Part shown: piece by piece, positions 27,476 to 37,044 of the stretch
Layout: every line of letters starts with the position of its first letter
How positions within the stretch are numbered: the first letter of the stretch is position 1
NCBI RefSeq assembly: GCF_000245335.1
Contig: NZ_JH600286.1
Span: 124,001 to 188,000, forward strand
Source: Bacillus mojavensis RO-H-1 = KCTC 3706
GTDB lineage: Bacteria > Bacillota > Bacilli > Bacillales > Bacillaceae
Direction: 5' to 3'
DNA length: 64,000 nucleotides
The notes under the pieces: generated by a model
Databases searched by the model: none
Seen by the model: the letters and a program-made list of their open reading frames with translations, nothing else
What the model was told of the DNA's origin: nothing
Made by a program: the position numbers and the translations under genes

Positions 27476-28498
27476 ATGAAAACGACAATTTACGATGTGG
27501 CGAGGAAGGCGGGTGTCTCGATCACGACCGTATCGCGCGTCATTAACCATACGGGCCGTATCAGCGACAAAACAAGGCAAAGGGTCATGAATGTAATGAA
27601 GGAAATGGAGTACACGCCCAATGTCCACGCCGCTGCTTTAACGGGAAAGCGAACCAATATTATCGGCCTTGTGACGCCTGATATTTCAAATCCGTTTTAC
27701 GGCGAGCTCGCGAAAAGCATAGAGGAAAGAGCGGATGAGCTTGGTTTTCAGATAATCATTTGCAGTACCGATTACGATCCGAAAAAAGAAACGAAATATT
27801 TTTCTGTCCTAAAGCAAAAAAACGTAGACGGCATCATTTTTGCGACAGGAATTGAGAATCATGACAGCATGGCCGCTTTAGAGGAAATCATTAACGAACA
27901 TATCCCGCTCGCCATGATTTCTCAGGATAAGCCTCTTCTTCCAATGGATATCGTCGTGATGGATGATGTGCTCGGCGGGTATGAGGCTGCCAAGCATCTT
28001 CTATCACTGGGCCACACAAAGATCGCCTGCATTGTGGGTGATGGGTCAACGACAGGTGAAAAAGACAGAATCAAAGGATTCCGGCAGGCGATGGAGGAAG
28101 CGAATGTGCCGATCGATGAGGCGCTGATCATTCCGACACGCTTCTCTTTGGAAAGCGGAAAAGAAGAGGCTGGAAGATTGCTGGACAGGGATACGCCTAC
28201 AGCTATTTTCGCTTTTAACGATGTATTGGCCTGTGCCGCCATTCAGGCGGCGAGAATAAGAGGCATGAAAGTCCCGGATGACCTGTCCATCATTGGTTTT
28301 GATAACACCATACTCGCTGAAATGGTCGATCCGCCCCTGACTACAATAGCCCAGCCGATTAAAGAAATGGGGCAGCACGTCATTGAACTGCTGACCGAAG
28401 AAATCGAAGGAAAACGAAAGGCAAAACAAAAAATAGTGTTATCACCTGAGCTAGTGATCAGACATTCTACATCACCGTTCAAGAAAAGAATCCGATAA
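27476..28498 (+). CDS. degA: DegA/IolQ, LacI-family repressor
   Basis: The 340-residue protein has an N-terminal LacI helix-turn-helix (TIYDVARKAGVSITTVSRVI) with hinge NVHAAALTGKRTN and a periplasmic-binding-like sensor domain. First described as DegA, affecting degradation of glutamine PRPP amidotransferase, it was later renamed IolQ, repressor of iolX (yisS). The ATG at 27476 follows GAGGG by six bases; an ATG two codons upstream is too near the site. LacI-type operators lie downstream in front of yisS, consistent with direct control of the neighbour. Confidence 0.93.
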   Translation: MKTTIYDVARKAGVSITTVSRVINHTGRISDKTRQRVMNVMKEMEYTPNVHAAALTGKRTNIIGLVTPDISNPFYGELAKSIEERADELGFQIIICSTDYDPKKETKYFSVLKQKNVDGIIFATGIENHDSMAALEEIINEHIPLAMISQDKPLLPMDIVVMDDVLGGYEAAKHLLSLGHTKIACIVGDGSTTGEKDRIKGFRQAMEEANVPIDEALIIPTRFSLESGKEEAGRLLDRDTPTAIFAFNDVLACAAIQAARIRGMKVPDDLSIIGFDNTILAEMVDPPLTTIAQPIKEMGQHVIELLTEEIEGKRKAKQKIVLSPELVIRHSTSPFKKRIR

Positions 28499-28542
28499 TG
28501 CAGCGGGTTCTTTTCTTTTTGACAGAGAAGACGAAAAAGATA

Positions 28543-28571
28543 TTGCATGGGAACAAAGGACATTGTAAAAT
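28543..28571 (+). promoter_or_regulatory. SigA-type promoter of yisS/iolX
   Basis: TTGCAT (28543-28548) and TAAAAT (28566-28571) are separated by 17 bases. The implied start near 28578 places the first operator at 28586 inside the transcribed leader, where a bound repressor can block elongation or promoter clearance. Confidence 0.6.
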
Positions 28572-28585
28572 GAAATCACCTTTTG

Positions 28586-28603
28586 AGAAAGCGCTTGCGC
28601 AAT
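28586..28603 (+). promoter_or_regulatory. LacI-type operator, probable IolQ/DegA site 1
   Basis: AGAAAGCGCTTGCGCAAT fits the published IolQ consensus as I remember it (AGAAARCGCTTKCKCAAA) in all but the last base. It lies just downstream of the yisS promoter. Confidence 0.7.
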
Positions 28604-28653
28604 AAATATCAGCCAAATAGTGGGTAAACCGCTATTTTTTTAAAGCATTTTGG

Positions 28654-28666
28654 TGAAGCGCTTTCA
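28654..28666 (+). promoter_or_regulatory. Second LacI-type dyad before yisS
   Basis: TGAAGCGCTTTCA contains the palindrome AAGCGCTT, the core shared by LacI-family and catabolite-responsive (CcpA) sites. It sits 37 bases before the yisS start and 50 bases after site 1, so it could be a second IolQ site or a CcpA roadblock. Confidence 0.5.
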
Positions 28667-28702
28667 TTAGGCGGTAAAAAAGGAGTATGAGGAGATGAGG
28701 AC

Positions 28703-29743
28703 ATGGGGAATCGAGTAAGATGCGCGGTATTAGGGTTAGGGAGACTGGGACACTATCATGCAAGAAACCTTATGACCAGTGTTCCGGGAGCTGAGCTTGT
28801 CAGTGTCGGTGATCCGATGAAAGGGAAAGCCGAGCAGGTCGCTAAAGAATTCGGGCTTGAAAAATGGTCGGAGGATCCGCATGAGATTTTAGCAGATCCC
28901 GAGATTGATGCAGTGGTCATCGTAACGCCGACAAGCACACATGGGGAAATGATCATCAAAGCGGCGGAAAACGGCAAGCAGATTTTCGTTGAAAAACCGC
29001 TGACATTAAGCCTTGAGGAATCAAAGGCAGTTTCTGAAAAAATAAAAGAAACAGGTGTCATCTGCCAAGTCGGTTTTATGAGGCGTTTTGATCCTGCATA
29101 TGCGGATGCGAAACGGCGGATAGATGCGGGTGAGATCGGCAAACCCATTTATTATAAAGGCTTTACACGCGACCAGGGAGCGCCTCCCGCTGAGTTTATC
29201 AAACATAGCGGAGGGATCTTTATCGACTGTTCCATCCATGACTACGATATTGCCCGTTATTTGCTCGGAGCGGAGATTACTTCTGTTTCCGGACACGGCC
29301 GGATTTTAAACAACCCATTTATGGAACAATACGGCGATGTTGATCAGGCGCTGACGTATTTAGAATTTGATTCCGGCGCAGCTGGGGACGTTGAGGCAAG
29401 CAGAACTTCTCCATACGGACATGACATCCGTGCAGAAATTATCGGGACAGAAGGCAGTATTTTCATAGGGACATTGAGAAATCAACATGTGACCATCCTG
29501 ACCGCTAAAGGGAGCAGCTATGAGATTATCCCAGACTTTCAAACTCGTTTTCATGAAGCCTACTGCTTGGAGCTTCAGCATTTTGCCGAGTGTGTCCGGA
29601 GTGGTAAAGCGCCGATTGTGACAGATATCGATGCGACGATCAATTTAGAAGTCGGCATCGCCGCAACCCATTCGTATCGAAGCGGCAGGCCTGTACAGTT
29701 GGATGAGAAGAGTGCTTACACTAGTTTGTCAACCTTATCATGA
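28703..29743 (+). CDS. yisS: YisS/IolX, NAD-dependent scyllo-inositol dehydrogenase
   Basis: The 346-residue protein belongs to the Gfo/Idh/MocA oxidoreductases. The Rossmann motif GLGRLGHYHARN lies near residue 11, followed by VTPTSTHG and the catalytic VEKPLTLSL near residue 97. The C-terminal domain has FIDCSIHDYDIARYLLG with the conserved HD pair. IolX oxidises scyllo-inositol to scyllo-inosose with NAD and lets cells use this inositol. The start ATG has GAGGAGATGAGGAC upstream. It lies directly downstream of its presumed repressor gene degA/iolQ. Confidence 0.94.
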   Translation: MGNRVRCAVLGLGRLGHYHARNLMTSVPGAELVSVGDPMKGKAEQVAKEFGLEKWSEDPHEILADPEIDAVVIVTPTSTHGEMIIKAAENGKQIFVEKPLTLSLEESKAVSEKIKETGVICQVGFMRRFDPAYADAKRRIDAGEIGKPIYYKGFTRDQGAPPAEFIKHSGGIFIDCSIHDYDIARYLLGAEITSVSGHGRILNNPFMEQYGDVDQALTYLEFDSGAAGDVEASRTSPYGHDIRAEIIGTEGSIFIGTLRNQHVTILTAKGSSYEIIPDFQTRFHEAYCLELQHFAECVRSGKAPIVTDIDATINLEVGIAATHSYRSGRPVQLDEKSAYTSLSTLS

Positions 29744-29795
29744 TACCTATAGCTTCCGTATTCCTGCAAATTCATATCAAAAAAGCAAGGACAAT

Positions 29796-30311
29796 TTAGC
29801 CCTTGCTTTCTGTCTTTTCATATAGATAATAGACATAATCGGTTGGTACACCTGTATGGCCAAGCTGCCTCAGCATTGCGGTCACGTTCCCTCTGTGATA
29901 CGTGCCATGGTTGACGACATGCAGGATGACGTCTGCATAAGTTGTCTCTAGGGTTCCATGTGTCGGATGCTGAAATGAGACTTGCTGTTCAAAGTCCGTC
30001 TGGCGGCTGAAGAAATCATGATACTGTGCCTGCAGTTCAGCTACATGCTCTTTAATCGCTGCCATATTACGATGTGCAGCCTCGAATTTGCCGACACTGT
30101 CTATCACCTCTTTGTAGGTTGCTCCTGAAAGAGTTTTCAGCCATATGTAGTCAGCCCTGCACATATGAAGCAGCACGTCGCTGACAGAAGGGAATACGCT
30201 CTTTACTTCTTGATAAGCCGTTTCCTCCGGCAGGTTTTCGATATGGTTCAATACTCGCTTGTTCGCCCAGCAATGGTAGTCATAAAACTGTCTTGCATCA
30301 GTCACAAACAT
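29796..30311 (-). CDS. yisT: YisT, DinB-family metal-binding protein
   Basis: The 171-residue four-helix protein carries the DinB/YfiT-type histidine triad: a His in [12 protein letters not shown] or [15 protein letters not shown] on the first helices and the pair in [21 protein letters not shown] near the C-terminus. Such proteins bind Ni/Zn and many are thiol-dependent transferases, but the substrate here is unknown. The ATG at 30311 ([15 protein letters not shown]) is the family start; the open frame extends upstream without a plausible site. It follows yisU by 50 bases on the same strand. Confidence 0.88.
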   Translation of the reverse strand: MFVTDARQFYDYHCWANKRVLNHIENLPEETAYQEVKSVFPSVSDVLLHMCRADYIWLKTLSGATYKEVIDSVGKFEAAHRNMAAIKEHVAELQAQYHDFFSRQTDFEQQVSFQHPTHGTLETTYADVILHVVNHGTYHRGNVTAMLRQLGHTGVPTDYVYYLYEKTESKG

Positions 30312-30361
30312 CGCCCCCTTTTCTAAATAGAATTCGATGTTTAGGCTGTGTTTTCCTTTAG

Positions 30362-30970
30362 TTAACGAAAGATCGAGAACAAGAAATAGACGGCGGCGGC
30401 CCACATTACCACCGCAGAACATTTGTTTACGATTAGCATAAGCCTGCCGCTTGTATCCATCGTCTGAAACAGCCGGCCCGCTAGCGCAAGATTGATAAAC
30501 CAAATCCAAGACACAGCGATGCAGGCGGCCATAAAGAGCCATTTCTCAAGCCCTGAATATTGGAGCGAGCTCGTGCCGATGATGCCGATCGTGTCCAGAA
30601 TAGCGTGTGGGTTTAAAAGAGAAACGGCGGCCGCAAACGCAGCTTGTTTTTTAGCTGTGAACGTATGTTTCTCATTTTGGTTTGCTTTCGGACGGCTGTT
30701 CCAAGTCACCCAGCCCATATAGAGAAGAAATAAAAATCCGCCGGTCATCATGACGGTTTCAAACATAGGCAGCTGCTGCACGATGACAGATACGCCTGCA
30801 ACAGCTAAAACAATTAACAAAGTATCGCAGACAGAAGCGCTAATGATGGCGGGGAGTGCCCGCCAAATATGCCTTTGCCACGCTCCCTGCTGAAAAATAA
30901 ACACATTCTGCGCCCCCAGCGGCAAAATTAAGCCGAAGGCCAGCACGATTCCGTGAATCATTGCATTCAT
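30362..30970 (-). CDS. yisU: YisU, LysE/ArgO-family amino-acid exporter
   Basis: The 202-residue protein has six predicted helices and the LysE signature at the N-terminus ([19 protein letters not shown]) plus the mid-protein [15 protein letters not shown], where the NPH motif is diagnostic of LysE/ArgO transporters for basic amino acids. The ATG at 30970 follows AAGGGAG by nine bases. It is divergent from the MocR-type regulator yisV, a pairing often seen when such regulators control exporters. Substrate is inferred to be lysine or arginine from family only. Confidence 0.9.
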   Translation of the reverse strand: MNAMIHGIVLAFGLILPLGAQNVFIFQQGAWQRHIWRALPAIISASVCDTLLIVLAVAGVSVIVQQLPMFETVMMTGGFLFLLYMGWVTWNSRPKANQNEKHTFTAKKQAAFAAAVSLLNPHAILDTIGIIGTSSLQYSGLEKWLFMAACIAVSWIWFINLALAGRLFQTMDTSGRLMLIVNKCSAVVMWAAAVYFLFSIFR

Positions 30971-31095
30971 GCTGGAAAAACTCCCTTCACATCTGTTTTT
31001 CTCATGATAATAGAGAAGATTTTACATGTCTCCGGCCATTTGGTTGGTTTTGAAACCATCCAAATGTATAATGATGAAAAAAAGGGGGCGTAACG

Positions 31096-32547
31096 TTGTC
31101 ACATTGGCAGCCAAGCCGTGAATCGGACATTCCGCTTCATCGGCAAATCGAGCAATATATAAAAGAAAAAATTCTCCATGGCGAGTGGGCTGTAGGGACG
31201 AAAATTCCGTCGCAAAGAACGCTGGCGGATATGTTTCAGGTTAACCGGAGCACAGTGACAGCGGCGATTGATGAACTCGCGTCTCAAGGTCTGTTAGAGG
31301 GGAGAAGAGGCGGCGGCACGAAGGTAGTAAACAGCACATGGAGCGTGCTTGCGTCAGCTCCGCCGCTTGATTGGAGCACCTATGTCCGCTCAGGGATTCA
31401 TCATCCCAATTCTTCTATCATTCAGGATATTAATAAAAACGAGGCGCGAGCGGATATCATTCGGCTGGGAACGGGAGAGCTTTCACCAGAGCTGCTGCCG
31501 GCTGAAACGATGCGCAGGATGTTTCAGCAAATCAATCCGCCTGCCCTGTCTTTAGGATACGAACAGCCGAAAGGAAATATAAACCTGCGGGAGGCGGTGG
31601 CTGAGCATTTAAAAACAAAGCATATCAATGTGTCACCTTCCGCCATTTTAATTGTATCCGGCGCACTGCAGGCGCTCCAGCTCATTTCGATTGGGCTTTT
31701 AAAGCGGGACTCAGTCATTTTGACAGAAAAACCATCCTATCTTCACTCTTTACATGTGTTTCAATCCGCAGGGATGCGGCTTCGCGGCGTGCCTATGGAT
31801 GAAGAAGGAATGCAGCCGGGACTGATTTCAGCTTACCGGAAGCAATACGGGGGCCAGCTGCTTTACACGATCCCGTCGTTTCATAATCCGACTGGCATCG
31901 TCATGTCAGAGAGGAGAAGGGAAGAGGTTGTCAATTTGTCAAAAAAAGAGCAGCTGCCGGTCATTGAGGATAATGCATACGGTGATTTGTGGTTGGAAGA
32001 ACAGCCGCCGCTGCCGTTAAAGTCGATGGATCAGGAAGGTAATGTCCTGTATCTCGGCACGTTTTCGAAAACAGTAAGCCCCGGTCTTCGAATCGGCTGG
32101 CTGGTCGGCCCGGAACCAGTTATTGAACGGCTGGCTGACATTAAAATGCAGACGGATTACGGATCAAGCGGCTTGTCTCAATGGGCAGCGGCGCAATGGC
32201 TGTCACAAGGTTATTATGATGAACACCTCGTTTGGGTAAGAGTGGAACTGAAGAAAAGGAGAGACGCGGCACTTCAGTTTCTTCAGCAGTATGCAGGGGA
32301 TATAGCCGAGTGGCGCATTCCAGCCGGCGGCTTTTATATATGGGTCACATTCCACAAACAACTGCCTGTTAGGCAGCTGTTTGTGGAATTATTGAAACAG
32401 CATGTGCTGGTGAACCCCGGTTCCGTTTATGACGGCGAAGACCGGCGCAGCATCCGGCTGTCGTATTCCTATGCGTCTCTTCAGGAACTGAAAACCGGCA
32501 TTAAGGCGGCTGTAGAGACAGCCCGCCGCCTGATGACACAGTCTTAA
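31096..32547 (+). CDS. yisV: YisV, MocR-type GntR regulator with aminotransferase domain
   Basis: The 483-residue protein joins an N-terminal winged helix (SDIPLHRQIEQYIKEKILHG, SQRTLADMFQVNRSTVTAA) to a fold type I aminotransferase domain with the PLP lysine in GTFSKTVSPGLRIGW. MocR proteins sense PLP adducts of amino compounds. The start is TTG at 31096 with AAAGGGGGCG upstream. It is divergent from yisU and converges on yisX with one base between their stop codons. A 20-base near-palindrome (CACAAACA...TGTTTGTG) within codons near 32350 looks incidental. Confidence 0.92.
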   Translation: MSHWQPSRESDIPLHRQIEQYIKEKILHGEWAVGTKIPSQRTLADMFQVNRSTVTAAIDELASQGLLEGRRGGGTKVVNSTWSVLASAPPLDWSTYVRSGIHHPNSSIIQDINKNEARADIIRLGTGELSPELLPAETMRRMFQQINPPALSLGYEQPKGNINLREAVAEHLKTKHINVSPSAILIVSGALQALQLISIGLLKRDSVILTEKPSYLHSLHVFQSAGMRLRGVPMDEEGMQPGLISAYRKQYGGQLLYTIPSFHNPTGIVMSERRREEVVNLSKKEQLPVIEDNAYGDLWLEEQPPLPLKSMDQEGNVLYLGTFSKTVSPGLRIGWLVGPEPVIERLADIKMQTDYGSSGLSQWAAAQWLSQGYYDEHLVWVRVELKKRRDAALQFLQQYAGDIAEWRIPAGGFYIWVTFHKQLPVRQLFVELLKQHVLVNPGSVYDGEDRRSIRLSYSYASLQELKTGIKAAVETARRLMTQS

Positions 32548-32548
32548 G

Positions 32549-33190
32549 CTAGACGATGACAGCCCCCAGCGCTCTCGCAAAGGCCATTGCGTGCTCCGGA
32601 GCAATTTTGCAGCCTTTTAATTTGTCTAGTGAAACATGGATCTGTTCAAACCTGCAGGAGCTGATGTCCACGTTTTGAAGTGACGTACCGGTAAAGTTGG
32701 CGCCCTCCAGTTCGCATGCATCAAAGTGTGTCTGCTGGAGCGCCATGCTGCTGCATTCACTTTGCAGTAGGACACAATGATGAAACAGAACGTGTTTCAT
32801 GTTGGAATAATAAAATGAACTGAATTGTCCATGACATTCCTCGAACGACACATTCCGCAGCGTTGAGTCCGCCAGGTTCATCCCGACCATCTTCGATTGC
32901 TTAAATAAAGTTCTGTGAAGAACAGCCCCGCTGAAATCAGCGTTCGATACATCACATTTTTCGAAAATCACATCTGTCAGCTCAATAAAACGAAAGGAAA
33001 CATCGATAAACATGACATTCCGAAATACGGTTTTTTCAATACAAAGCCTGTCAATGTCTTCACCGGAAATTGAACAATCTTCAAATAAATGCATGCTGAT
33101 TACATCATCTGTTGCAGCCGTTTCATGAAAATCGGCAACTTTCAGGTTTTCTGGTACGTACGGTTTTTGAATCGCTGTTTTATTCATCAT
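32549..33190 (-). CDS. yisX: YisX, pentapeptide-repeat protein
   Basis: The 213-residue protein has several blocks of pentapeptide repeats A(D/N)LxX visible as NADFSGAVLHRTLFKQSKMV, GMNLADSTLRNVSFEEC and GANFTGTSLQNVDISSCRF. Such repeats fold as a right-handed quadrilateral beta helix that can mimic DNA; some members (Qnr, MfpA) protect gyrase. No evidence here distinguishes that role. ATG at 33190 is preceded by AAAGGATGTCAGATG. It is convergent with yisV and its own unit. Confidence 0.9.
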   Translation of the reverse strand: MMNKTAIQKPYVPENLKVADFHETAATDDVISMHLFEDCSISGEDIDRLCIEKTVFRNVMFIDVSFRFIELTDVIFEKCDVSNADFSGAVLHRTLFKQSKMVGMNLADSTLRNVSFEECHGQFSSFYYSNMKHVLFHHCVLLQSECSSMALQQTHFDACELEGANFTGTSLQNVDISSCRFEQIHVSLDKLKGCKIAPEHAMAFARALGAVIV

Positions 33191-33395
33191 CTGACATCCT
33201 TTACATTCCTGAATGACCTAAAGCTATCAGGATCAATTTCATAGATCGTTTACGCGAATTGATACATATAGTAAAACGTGAAGGGCCTTTTCTGGGTGCT
33301 GCAAGCCCGCTTGTTTTGTAAGCATAAATGCAAAGCTTCCAGCACGTCAAGGCGTTTACAAGACCGGAAAGAAAAGGGAACAGGAGGAATGTGGA

Positions 33396-34199
33396 GTGGG
33401 GCATTACGTAAAAACCGAGGAGCATGTGACACTGTTTGTGGAGGATATCGGGCAGGGAAGGCCGATTATTTTTTTGCATGGCTGGCCGCTGAATCATAAG
33501 ATGTTTGAATATCAAATGAATGAGCTGCCGAAAAGAGGTTTCCGTTTTATTGGTATCGATTTTCGGGGCTACGGGGATTCCGACCGTCCGTGGGAAGGCT
33601 ACGATTATGACACGATGGCAGATGACGTGAAGGCCGTCATTTATACGCTGCAGCTTGAGAACGCGGTTCTTGCCGGTTTTTCGATGGGCGGCGCAATTGC
33701 GATCCGTTACATGGCAAGGCATGAGAGCGCCGATATCGATAAGCTGGTTTTATTGTCAGCGGCCGCGCCTGCATTTACAAAGCGCCCGGGCTATCCGTAC
33801 GGCATGAGGAAACAGGACATTGATGACATGATTGAACAATTCAAAAGCGATCGGCCGAAGACGCTTGCTGACCTGGGAAGGCAGTTTTTCGAGAAACAAG
33901 TCTCTCCGGAGTTCCAGCAATGGTTTCAGAACCTTTTGCTGGACGCTTCCTCTTACGGAACGATTCACTCAGGCATTGCGTTAAGAGACGAGGATCTCAG
34001 AAAGGATCTGGCAGACATCAAGGTGCCGACACTCATCCTGCACGGCAGAAAGGACAAAATCGCTCCGTTTGATTTTGCTAGAGAATTAAAACGCGGCATA
34101 AAGCAGTCGGAATTGGTTCCGTTTGAAAACAATGGACACGGGCTCTTTTATGAGGAAAAAGAAAAAATCAACAGCCTGATTGCGCAGTTTGCTAAATAA
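33396..34199 (+). CDS. yisY: YisY, alpha/beta hydrolase of the haloperoxidase/arylesterase type
   Basis: The 267-residue protein has the oxyanion HGWPLN at residue 28, nucleophile elbow GFSMGG (Ser96), acid LHGRKDKIAP (Asp220) and HGLF (His248), a complete Ser-Asp-His triad. The family includes cofactor-free haloperoxidases and esterases. The start is GTG at 33396 eight bases after AGGAGG. No signal peptide is present. A terminator follows. Substrate is unknown. Confidence 0.91.
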   Translation: MGHYVKTEEHVTLFVEDIGQGRPIIFLHGWPLNHKMFEYQMNELPKRGFRFIGIDFRGYGDSDRPWEGYDYDTMADDVKAVIYTLQLENAVLAGFSMGGAIAIRYMARHESADIDKLVLLSAAAPAFTKRPGYPYGMRKQDIDDMIEQFKSDRPKTLADLGRQFFEKQVSPEFQQWFQNLLLDASSYGTIHSGIALRDEDLRKDLADIKVPTLILHGRKDKIAPFDFARELKRGIKQSELVPFENNGHGLFYEEKEKINSLIAQFAK

Positions 34200-34228
34200 A
34201 AAAACCCGATCAATGTCGGGTTTTTTAA
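34199..34228. terminator. Terminator between yisY and yisZ
   Basis: AAAAACCCG pairs with CGGGTTTTT over a short loop, with A and T runs on both sides, serving the convergent genes yisY and yisZ. Confidence 0.85.
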
Positions 34229-34824
34229 ATAATGCCTTTGCGCTGCAATTCTTTGATGATCAAATCAGCTCCATCCGTAATGGACGTTTGGTCAGATTCA
34301 ATGATCAAATCGGGAGAAAGAGGTGCTTCATATGGAGAATCAATTCCTGTGAAATGTTTAATGTCTCCGTTGCGCGCTTTTTTATAAAGGCCTTTCGGAT
34401 CCCGCTGTTCACAAATCTGGAGCGGGCATTTCACATAAATTTCTAGAAATTCTCCGTCGGGAAACAGCGCTCTGACCATATCCCGATCCTCTCTGAACGG
34501 AGAAATAAAAGCTGTTAAGATCATTTGGCCGCTATCGACAAACAGCTTCGCGACTTCCCCAATCCGGCGGATGTTTTCAATTCTGTCCTCAGTCCGAAAG
34601 CCGAGATCTTGATTCAATCCGTGGCGGATATTATCGCCGTCCAGCACATAACTCCGAATTCCCATGCGATAGAGCTTTTCATCTACTGCATTGGCGAGGA
34701 CTGATTTTCCTGAGCCGGACAGACCGGTAAACCAAAGGGCGCAGCTTTTATGTCCGTTTAAACTTTGTCTGTCAGATTTTTTGATCGCCGCGGGATGCCA
34801 AACGATATTCGGATTGTGTGTCAT
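34225..34824 (-). CDS. yisZ: YisZ, adenylylsulfate (APS) kinase
   Basis: The enzyme phosphorylates APS to PAPS with ATP. The 199-residue protein has the P-loop GLSGSGKS (residues 34-41), [16 protein letters not shown] and the lid region [13 protein letters not shown]; the [10 protein letters not shown] motif is also typical of CysC. The ATG at 34824 overlaps the yitA stop by four bases, so translation is coupled. It is the last gene of the yitB-yitA-yisZ cluster and a paralogue of the CysC gene in the main cysteine operon. Confidence 0.94.
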   Translation of the reverse strand: MTHNPNIVWHPAAIKKSDRQSLNGHKSCALWFTGLSGSGKSVLANAVDEKLYRMGIRSYVLDGDNIRHGLNQDLGFRTEDRIENIRRIGEVAKLFVDSGQMILTAFISPFREDRDMVRALFPDGEFLEIYVKCPLQICEQRDPKGLYKKARNGDIKHFTGIDSPYEAPLSPDLIIESDQTSITDGADLIIKELQRKGII

Positions 34825-35990
34825 TCTGATCCCTCGCTGTTTCTCTGAATGGCAACAGGCTGCTGATGGAGCCCCTTTATCAGTACGTTTGCGACCTCGG
34901 GCCGGCTGAATTCTTTCGGCGGCTTTTTGCCTTGGCGGAGAAGCTCCCTCACTTTGGTGCCTGATAAATGGATGTGATCTCTTGCGCTGTGCGGGCACGT
35001 TTTGGAGGTGCCCATATTTCCGCATTTCCGGCAGTAAAAGCTATGCTCAAAAAACAACGGCTTGATACCCAGCTCTTCCTCGGTGAACGATCCGAAAATG
35101 GTCTGTGCGTCGTACGTTCCGTAATAGCTGCCGACGCCTGCATGATCGCGGCCGACGATAAAATGGGTGCAGCCGTAATTTTTGCGGACGAGCGCATGGA
35201 AAATTGCTTCACGCGGTCCGGCATACCGCATGGCGGCAGGGAACACCGATAACATCACCCGGTCCTTTGGATAATACTGGTCAAGCAAAACTTGATAGCT
35301 TTCCATTCTGATATCACTCGGAATATCATCTGATTTCGTTTCTCCTACTAGCGGATGAAGCAGCAGACCGTCGACGGTTTCTAACGCTGTTTTTTGAATA
35401 TATTCATGGGCTCTGTGAACGGGATTTCGCGTCTGAAAGCCGACAATCGTTTTCCAGCCGAGCTTTTCAAAGGCCGTTCTCGTTTCTGCCGGCGCTGCAT
35501 AAAACTGTTCGAAGGACTTGTCGGGAAAGCGGCTGACAAGGATAGGCCCTCCAATATAAAAGTCCGGCCGCTCCAGCAACTTTTTCACTCCGGGGTGGGC
35601 GGGGTCGTTTGTTTTATAAACAGACAGCGCCTCCTGTGTTTTATCTGGCTGATAGATATCGGTCACTGTCATCATGCCGTACGTCACGCCGTGTTTCACA
35701 AGCTTCACGTGATTTCCGACAGACAGCTGTTTTGCTGTTTCTTCGCTGACAGGCAGCGTAATAGGCAGGCTCCACGGCAAACCGTTCGCCAGCCTCATCT
35801 CTTTCACAACGGAATGATAATCTTTTTCTCCCAAAAAACCTGTTAACGGGCTGTAGCCGCCAATCCCGATAAGCTCGAGGTCGCTCAGTGCCAGCTGATC
35901 AAGCTCAGCTTCGCAAGTGCAGCCATCAAAAGTGCATGCGGGATTGAAGCGGTTGATTAACACCCCTCCATGGGGCTCGATTGCATTCAC
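34821..35990 (-). CDS. yitA: YitA, ATP sulfurylase (sulfate adenylyltransferase)
   Basis: The enzyme makes APS from sulfate and ATP. The 389-residue protein has [12 protein letters not shown] (nucleotide-binding HxxH), [12 protein letters not shown] and a zinc-type cluster [16 protein letters not shown] near the C-terminus. The start is GTG at 35990, seven bases after GGAGG, and gives the length known for YitA; the ATG at 36005 overlaps the ribosome site. It precedes yisZ with a four-base overlap and follows yitB by about 150 bases, in which I see nothing clear. Confidence 0.94.
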   Translation of the reverse strand: MNAIEPHGGVLINRFNPACTFDGCTCEAELDQLALSDLELIGIGGYSPLTGFLGEKDYHSVVKEMRLANGLPWSLPITLPVSEETAKQLSVGNHVKLVKHGVTYGMMTVTDIYQPDKTQEALSVYKTNDPAHPGVKKLLERPDFYIGGPILVSRFPDKSFEQFYAAPAETRTAFEKLGWKTIVGFQTRNPVHRAHEYIQKTALETVDGLLLHPLVGETKSDDIPSDIRMESYQVLLDQYYPKDRVMLSVFPAAMRYAGPREAIFHALVRKNYGCTHFIVGRDHAGVGSYYGTYDAQTIFGSFTEEELGIKPLFFEHSFYCRKCGNMGTSKTCPHSARDHIHLSGTKVRELLRQGKKPPKEFSRPEVANVLIKGLHQQPVAIQRNSEGSE

Positions 35991-36143
35991 GTGCCTAACC
36001 TCCATCTTTGCGATTTACATTGTTTTTAACAGTCTGGACGGGCTTCTTCTTCAATTGAAAATGTGAAATCGTAACACTACAGACTCCATTCAAGAAAAAG
36101 AATAAAATCTGCTGGCGCTTCCATTCTCAGGACAAGCGTTCTT

Positions 36144-36854
36144 TCATTCCTGGTGCAGACCGCATTCAGTTTTCTCACGTCCGGCCCATCTACCCGCTCT
36201 CTCATCATTTGGGTTTGAAGAAGGCAATGTGCACATTTCACAGCCTATGCTCGGATAATTTTGATCGTGCAGTTTGTTGTAAGGCAAATTGTGGAGCCGG
36301 ATGTACGTCCAAACATCATCCCATGTCCAGTAAATGAGCGGACAGATTTTAATAAGCTTAAATTTCTGATCCTGATTGATGAATTGAATATGCTTTCTCG
36401 TCGGCGACTGTTCCCGGCGCAGACCTGAAATCCAAGCTGTCATGCCTGATAAATGTTTTTGCAGAGGTGCGATTTTCCGTAATTGGCAGCAACGATTAGG
36501 GTTGTGTTTCCATAATTCATCGCCGTACTGCTCTGCTTGTTCCTTTAAGTTCAGTTCAGGTTCAAGCAGCTGGATCGTAAATGCCGGGTATTTTTGTTTG
36601 ACGGCTTCGATCAGCTCATATGTTTCCTGAAAATGGAGCCCTGTATCTAAAAAGATGATGTGCGCATGTTTGTTGATCTTTGAAATTAAGTCGAGAAGCA
36701 CCATCCCTTCAGCGCCAAAGCTGCATGCATACACAATCTTATCCCCGTATGTCCTGTAAGCCCATTTCAATACATCGAGCTCATCGATCAATTGGTTCGT
36801 TATCTCTTTTGACAGCGTTTCGTTCCATGTGTCAAACGTGATGTGTTCGTTCAA
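36144..36854 (-). CDS. yitB: YitB, APS/PAPS reductase with iron-sulfur motif
   Basis: The enzyme reduces APS or PAPS to sulfite using thioredoxin. The 236-residue protein has the PP-loop CSFGAEGMVLLD, GLRREQSPTRKH, the catalytic C-terminal TECGLH, and the cysteines CC (NRCCQLRK) and CxxC (GCEMC) that bind a [4Fe-4S] cluster. That cluster marks enzymes that can use APS as well as PAPS. The start is TTG at 36854 with GGGGGG upstream, giving the usual length. It leads the minus-strand sulfate genes and is divergent from yitC. Confidence 0.93.
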   Translation of the reverse strand: MNEHITFDTWNETLSKEITNQLIDELDVLKWAYRTYGDKIVYACSFGAEGMVLLDLISKINKHAHIIFLDTGLHFQETYELIEAVKQKYPAFTIQLLEPELNLKEQAEQYGDELWKHNPNRCCQLRKIAPLQKHLSGMTAWISGLRREQSPTRKHIQFINQDQKFKLIKICPLIYWTWDDVWTYIRLHNLPYNKLHDQNYPSIGCEMCTLPSSNPNDERAGRWAGREKTECGLHQE

Positions 36855-37044
36855 TATTTTCCCCCCGTTTTGCATCTGTCTGTTTTTTATCTATTGATCG
36901 AGTTATAGGCAGACTATTCACTTTTGAGATAAAGGTTCGTGCGGTAGCCGCCTAAAATGAGCAGACGAAGGCGCGGCGGAACCAATAAGAGACCAGCTGA
37001 ATATGCTTTTTAGCAAAATGGTTTTATGCCCAAGGAGAGGTATT

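Noticed and set aside
32340-32390. Inverted repeat CACAAAC...GTTTGTG inside yisV as a regulatory site or terminator
   Set aside because: It lies within conserved coding sequence of the aminotransferase domain with no T run and no gene start nearby.
33265-33273. CATATAGTA as a SigK-type -10 upstream of yisY
   Set aside because: No AC element at the right distance upstream and over 120 bases before the gene; one match of this short pattern is expected by chance.
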